Assembly: GCA_958438125.1 (NCBI GenBank)
Contig: CAUBQN010000083.1
Coordinates: 1-6,491, forward strand
Source of the DNA: an uncultured Collinsella sp.
Lineage (GTDB): Bacteria > Actinomycetota > Coriobacteriia > Coriobacteriales > Coriobacteriaceae
Direction: 5' to 3'
Length of the DNA: 6,491 nucleotides
Made by a program: the position numbers and the translations under genes
The notes under the pieces: model-generated
What the model was told of the DNA's origin: nothing
Database searches by the model: none
Seen by the model: the letters and a program-made list of their open reading frames with translations, nothing else
In this document: in pieces, positions 3,626 to 6,491 of the stretch
Position numbering within the stretch: position 1 is the first letter of the stretch
How the letters are laid out: each line of letters begins with the position of its first letter

Positions 3626-4771
3626 ATGCCCTGTAATCAATTCCCGTCGACCCAGCGCCGTAAAGCGTGGGGCCGCATCACGATCTTATTCGCGCTCATC
3701 GCTCTAGCGGTCACAGCGCTTCCCACGGCGTCGTTCGCCGGCACGGACACCGCAGGCAACGTACTTGCGACCGACAATGACGCCAATTCGTCCGGCGTCG
3801 AAGGTGACCTGTACTGGGCAGGTCAGGCCCTCAACTTGGACGATGCGTCCATCGGCCGCGACATAATTGCAGCAGGCGAGAGCCTCTCCATCCGCGACTG
3901 CACGGTGGGCGGCGCCGTCCGCTTGGCGGCACGCACTATCGATATCGCCAAGACCACGGTTGATGGCAGCGTCACGGTCGTCGGTCAGCACGTTGTGCTC
4001 AATTCCGACAGCACCGCCAACTGTTTTTACGCGATAGGCGAGACGGTTGCCCTGCGAGGCTCCACCAAGTCGGCAGCGCTTGCGGGCGACACGGTGACCA
4101 TCGATGGCACCGTCAAGGGCGATGTCGAGGTTTGGGCCGACAAGCTCATCCTGGGCAAGAACGCCCACATCACCGGCACCGTGAACGCGCACGTCTCCGA
4201 GGACCCCGAGCGCGCCGCGGGAGCCGAGGTCGGTGCGCTCAAGATCGACCGCACCGAGAACGAGGATACTTCCACCGTTAACGATGTCATCGGCGGTATC
4301 GTCGCCGCGGCACTCTCGACCTGCTTTGTCGCTCTGCTGCTCGAGCTCATCTTTCCGCGCGCGACCGCCAGCGCCGCCGGCATGCTCCACCAGCGCTCCA
4401 TGCCCCTGTGGGTGAGCGGTCTTCTGGGCACGATTGCTATCGTCCCCGCCGTCCTACTGCTGATTATCTCTATCGCTGGTCTGTCGCTTGCCGGAACCCT
4501 CTTGTGCGGCGTTATCGGCATCGCGTTGATGTCGAGTGCCTTTGCGGGGTGCGCGATCGCCCGCATGGTTGGACACAACCAAAACCGCTACGCCATGGCA
4601 GCCGTGGGCGGCGTAATCGCAGGCGCCCTCACGGGGCTTCCCCTCGTAGGTGACTTCATCAGCGGCGTGGCCTTTGTCTTTATGCTCGGTTACATCATCC
4701 AAATCATCTGGCGCAACGCCCGCGTCAAGCCGCAGCAGCCGGCTAACACGCCAGGACTCCCCACCGCTTAG
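3626..4771 (+). CDS. Bactofilin-like polymer-forming protein with signal peptide and membrane domain
   Basis: I recognise the architecture but not a named gene. The 381-residue product starts with a signal peptide or signal anchor: basic RRKAWGR, then a hydrophobic stretch at about 18-34, with likely cleavage after SFA near 38. Residues about 58-190 show short repeats of the type GD-V-hydrophobic-A/G-x-L-x-L (for example GRDIIAAGESLSI, DGSVTVVGQHVVL, AGDTVTIDGTVKGDVEVWADKL), typical of the right-handed beta-helix of bactofilins and related polymer-forming proteins. An acidic linker (about 191-219) leads to hydrophobic segments at about 221-243, 262-283, 285-312, 324-342 and 345-362, followed by a Pro/Gln-rich tail. 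The signal sequence suggests the beta-helix is exported, unlike classical cytoplasmic bactofilins. It may help organise the cell envelope; this is inference. It lies 106 nt after the TRIC gene and is followed by a palindrome and a shared terminator. Confidence 0.7.
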   Translation: MPCNQFPSTQRRKAWGRITILFALIALAVTALPTASFAGTDTAGNVLATDNDANSSGVEGDLYWAGQALNLDDASIGRDIIAAGESLSIRDCTVGGAVRLAARTIDIAKTTVDGSVTVVGQHVVLNSDSTANCFYAIGETVALRGSTKSAALAGDTVTIDGTVKGDVEVWADKLILGKNAHITGTVNAHVSEDPERAAGAEVGALKIDRTENEDTSTVNDVIGGIVAAALSTCFVALLLELIFPRATASAAGMLHQRSMPLWVSGLLGTIAIVPAVLLLIISIAGLSLAGTLLCGVIGIALMSSAFAGCAIARMVGHNQNRYAMAAVGGVIAGALTGLPLVGDFISGVAFVFMLGYIIQIIWRNARVKPQQPANTPGLPTA

Positions 4772-4777
4772 CCGCCA

Positions 4778-4812
4778 ACCACCACAAAGGGACCAGGCAC
4801 CTTTGTGGTGGT
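4778..4812. repeat. REP-like 13-bp palindrome
   Basis: ACCACCACAAAGG and CCTTTGTGGTGGT form a perfect 13-bp stem around the 9-nt loop GACCAGGCA. No T tract follows, so it is not a typical terminator. The core AAAGG-gaccaggca-CCTTT resembles the REP sequences (AAAGGTGTCAGGCACCTTT type) that are mobilised by RAYT/IS200-like transposases. That resemblance is from memory and needs a genome-wide search. It sits 6 nt after the stop of the upstream gene, a common location for REP elements. Confidence 0.6.
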
Positions 4813-4839
4813 GCAGACCAGCTCAGTCCCTATGCACAA

Positions 4840-4872
4840 AAAGGGCGCCGACCATTACGGTCGACGCCCTTT
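4840..4872. terminator. Bidirectional terminator between converging genes
   Basis: AAAGGGCG pairs with CGCCCTTT (8 bp), then one C-A mismatch, then CGACC with GGTCG (5 bp) and the loop ATTAC. On the minus strand the stem runs into five T residues, and on the plus strand into TTTCTTGTT. It lies 27 nt beyond the typA stop and so most likely serves typA, and also the plus-strand gene. Confidence 0.85.
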
Positions 4873-4899
4873 CTTGTTAGACGCTATAAAGTCCAGCGC

Positions 4900-6491
4900 T
4901 TATTTGTTGACCTGGCCGGCGCGGACGGCGGCCTTCTTGCGGTCGGTGGCGTTGAGCAGGCGCTTGCGCAGGCGGATGTTCTTGGGGGTAATCTCAACCA
5001 GCTCGTCGTCGGCGATGTACTCCAGCGCCTCCTCCAGCGAGAAGGTGCGGGGCGGCACCAGCTGAACGGAGATATCGGAGGTCGAGGAACGCTGGTTGCC
5101 CAGGTTCTTGGTACGGGCGATGTTGACGACCATGTCGCCAGCCTTGCTGCGCTCGCCCACGATCATGCCCTCGTAGCACTCGGTGCCCGGCTCAACAAAA
5201 AGCTGGCCGCGCTCCTGCAGCGTACCCAGAGCATAGGCAACGGCCTTCTCGGTGGTCATGGAGATCATTGCGCCGTTCTGACGGTTGCCGATCTCGCCGG
5301 CGTAGGGACCGTACTCCAGGAAGGTGTGGTAGAACACGCCCTCGCCGTGGGTGACGTTCATGATGCGGTTCTTAAGGCCCATGATGCCGCGGGTCGGGAT
5401 CTTAAACTCGAGGTGCGTCACGATACCCGAGGTATCCATGCTCGTCATGATGCCACCGGAGGTACCGAAGACCTCAACGACCTTGCCCGAGTACTCGTCC
5501 GGGCACTCAACGACGGCCTGCTCGACAGGCTCCATCTTGTTGCCGTTCTCGTCCTTCTTAAACAGAACGCGGGGACGGCCGACCTGGAACTCAAAGCCCT
5601 CGCGGCGCATGGACTCCATCAGAACGGACAGGTGCAGAATGCCGCGGCCCGAGACCTCGACGCCGCTCTTGTCCTCGAGCTCCTCGATCTTCATGGTCAC
5701 GTTGTTCTCGGCCTCGTTGAACAGGCGCTCCTTGAGCTGACGGGCGCCCACGATGTCTCCGTCGCGACCGACGAGCGGGGAGGTCGAAGCCTCGAAGACG
5801 ATGGACAGGGTCGGCGGGTCGATCTCGATAGGCTCGAGCTCGACGGGGTTCTCGGGGTCGGTGTAGACATCGCCGATATCGGTGCGGTCGATGCCCACGA
5901 CGGCGGCGATGTCGCCGGCGCCGACTTCCTGGCACTCGGTGCGGCCCAGGTAGTCGAAGGTAAAGAGCTGCTTGACGGTAGCGGTGGCGCTGGAGCCGTC
6001 GTTCTTCACAACCAGAATCTGGTCGCCCTGATGGATGGCGCCGGAATACACGCGACCGATGCCGATACGGCCAACGAAGTTGGAGTGGTCGATGGTCACG
6101 CACTGCATGGCCAGCGGAGCGTTCTCGTCAACCTCGGGCGCGGGCATGTCGTCGATGATCATATCGAGCAGCGGATACATGTCCATGTTGCCGTCGTTGG
6201 GATCAAGGCGGGCAAAGCCATTCATGGCGCTGGCGTAGACCACGTGCTCCATGGCGAACTCAAGCTGGTCGTCGGTGGCGCCCAGGTCGGCCATGAGGTC
6301 CAGGCAGTCGTTGTAGGCCTTCTCGGGGTTGGCGCCCGGACGGTCGATCTTGTTGATGACGATCATGATCTTAAGGCCGGTGTCGATAGCGTGACGCAGC
6401 ACGAAGCGGGTCTGGGGCATGGGGCCCTCAAAAGCATCGACCAGCAGCAGGGCGCCGTCGGCCATACGCAGCACGCGCTCGACCTCGCCGC
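4900..6491 (-). CDS. typA: Ribosome-associated GTPase TypA/BipA, 5' end outside window
   Basis: TypA is a translational GTPase related to EF-G and LepA. It binds 70S ribosomes and supports 50S assembly and stress or cold growth. The visible part begins GEVERVLRMADGALLLVDAFEG, which follows the G3 (DTPGH) box in this family. About 80 N-terminal residues with the P-loop and switch I therefore lie beyond the right edge; the total would be near the usual 610. Counting from the valine codon at 6474, the G4 motif NKID is at 41-44 and the G5 motif SA at about 82-83. Domain II spans about 122-215 and the EF-G-like domain III about 220-305, with SGRGILHLSVLMESMRREGF at 275-294. The domain V region holds KIPTRGIMGLKN at about 358-369. 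The TypA-specific C-terminal domain, including DELVEITPKNIRLRKR at about 490-505, ends at residue 524. No frameshift is seen. The apparent ORF start at 6474 is an internal GTG, not the true start. Confidence 0.97.
   Translation of the reverse strand, partial: GEVERVLRMADGALLLVDAFEGPMPQTRFVLRHAIDTGLKIMIVINKIDRPGANPEKAYNDCLDLMADLGATDDQLEFAMEHVVYASAMNGFARLDPNDGNMDMYPLLDMIIDDMPAPEVDENAPLAMQCVTIDHSNFVGRIGIGRVYSGAIHQGDQILVVKNDGSSATATVKQLFTFDYLGRTECQEVGAGDIAAVVGIDRTDIGDVYTDPENPVELEPIEIDPPTLSIVFEASTSPLVGRDGDIVGARQLKERLFNEAENNVTMKIEELEDKSGVEVSGRGILHLSVLMESMRREGFEFQVGRPRVLFKKDENGNKMEPVEQAVVECPDEYSGKVVEVFGTSGGIMTSMDTSGIVTHLEFKIPTRGIMGLKNRIMNVTHGEGVFYHTFLEYGPYAGEIGNRQNGAMISMTTEKAVAYALGTLQERGQLFVEPGTECYEGMIVGERSKAGDMVVNIARTKNLGNQRSSTSDISVQLVPPRTFSLEEALEYIADDELVEITPKNIRLRKRLLNATDRKKAAVRAGQVNK

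Noticed and set aside
3704..4578. Long minus-strand ORFs opposite the bactofilin-like gene
   Set aside because: The plus-strand product has a signal peptide, regular repeats and membrane segments with a good ribosome binding site; the antisense frames have none.
5591..6103. Arg-rich 170-codon ORF inside typA in another frame
   Set aside because: It is a shifted-frame shadow of typA, dominated by Arg, His and Pro, and typA shows no frameshift.

Overview
The window looks like chromosomal core DNA from a GC-rich, low-to-moderately sized Actinomycetota genome. The style of the proteins and intergenic DNA best fits a gut Coriobacteriia such as Collinsella. That assignment is an inference from memory of gene order (rpsF-ssb-rpsR-rplI), the zinc-binding form of S18, strong AGGAGG-type Shine-Dalgarno sites and tRNA genes with encoded CCA. 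No 16S or other marker is present to prove it.

Layout. (1) Positions 1-1830, minus strand: an operon read right to left as rpsF (S6), ssb, rpsR (S18) and rplI (L9). A near-consensus promoter, a leader hairpin and a strong Shine-Dalgarno precede rpsF, and a second strong hairpin sits just ahead of rpsR. The operon probably continues past the left edge, because a Shine-Dalgarno-like sequence lies at bases 2-9. (2) Positions 1830-2190: a gene-poor spacer with a few small palindromes. (3) Positions 2188-2503, plus strand: a promoter, tRNA-Ser(GGA), an intrinsic terminator, tRNA-Ser(CGA) and a second terminator. (4) Positions 2525-2663: an odd element. On the minus strand it begins like the 5' end of a tRNA-Ser and ends with a perfect 25-base copy of the 3' end of the neighbouring tRNA-Ser(CGA), but its middle is three near-perfect hairpins instead of a tRNA body. 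(5) Positions 2830-3519, plus: a small membrane protein of the TRIC/UPF0126 (YicG-like) family with a TTG start. (6) Positions 3626-4771, plus: a secreted or membrane protein with a signal peptide, a bactofilin-like beta-helical region and several C-terminal membrane segments. (7) Positions 4778-4872: a REP-like 13-bp palindrome, then a terminator shared by the converging genes. (8) Positions 4900-6491, minus: typA/bipA, cut at its 5' end by the window edge.

How the genes work together. The left operon supplies two 30S proteins (S6 and S18, which bind each other), the 50S protein L9 and the single-stranded DNA-binding protein, linking translation with replication. TypA is a ribosome-associated GTPase. 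The two tRNA-Ser genes read UCC/UCU and UCG. The TRIC-family protein and the bactofilin-like membrane protein are separate single genes with no clear functional tie to the translation genes. No defence system, CRISPR array or intact mobile element is visible. The most unusual item is the tRNA-Ser-like element with the hairpin core.
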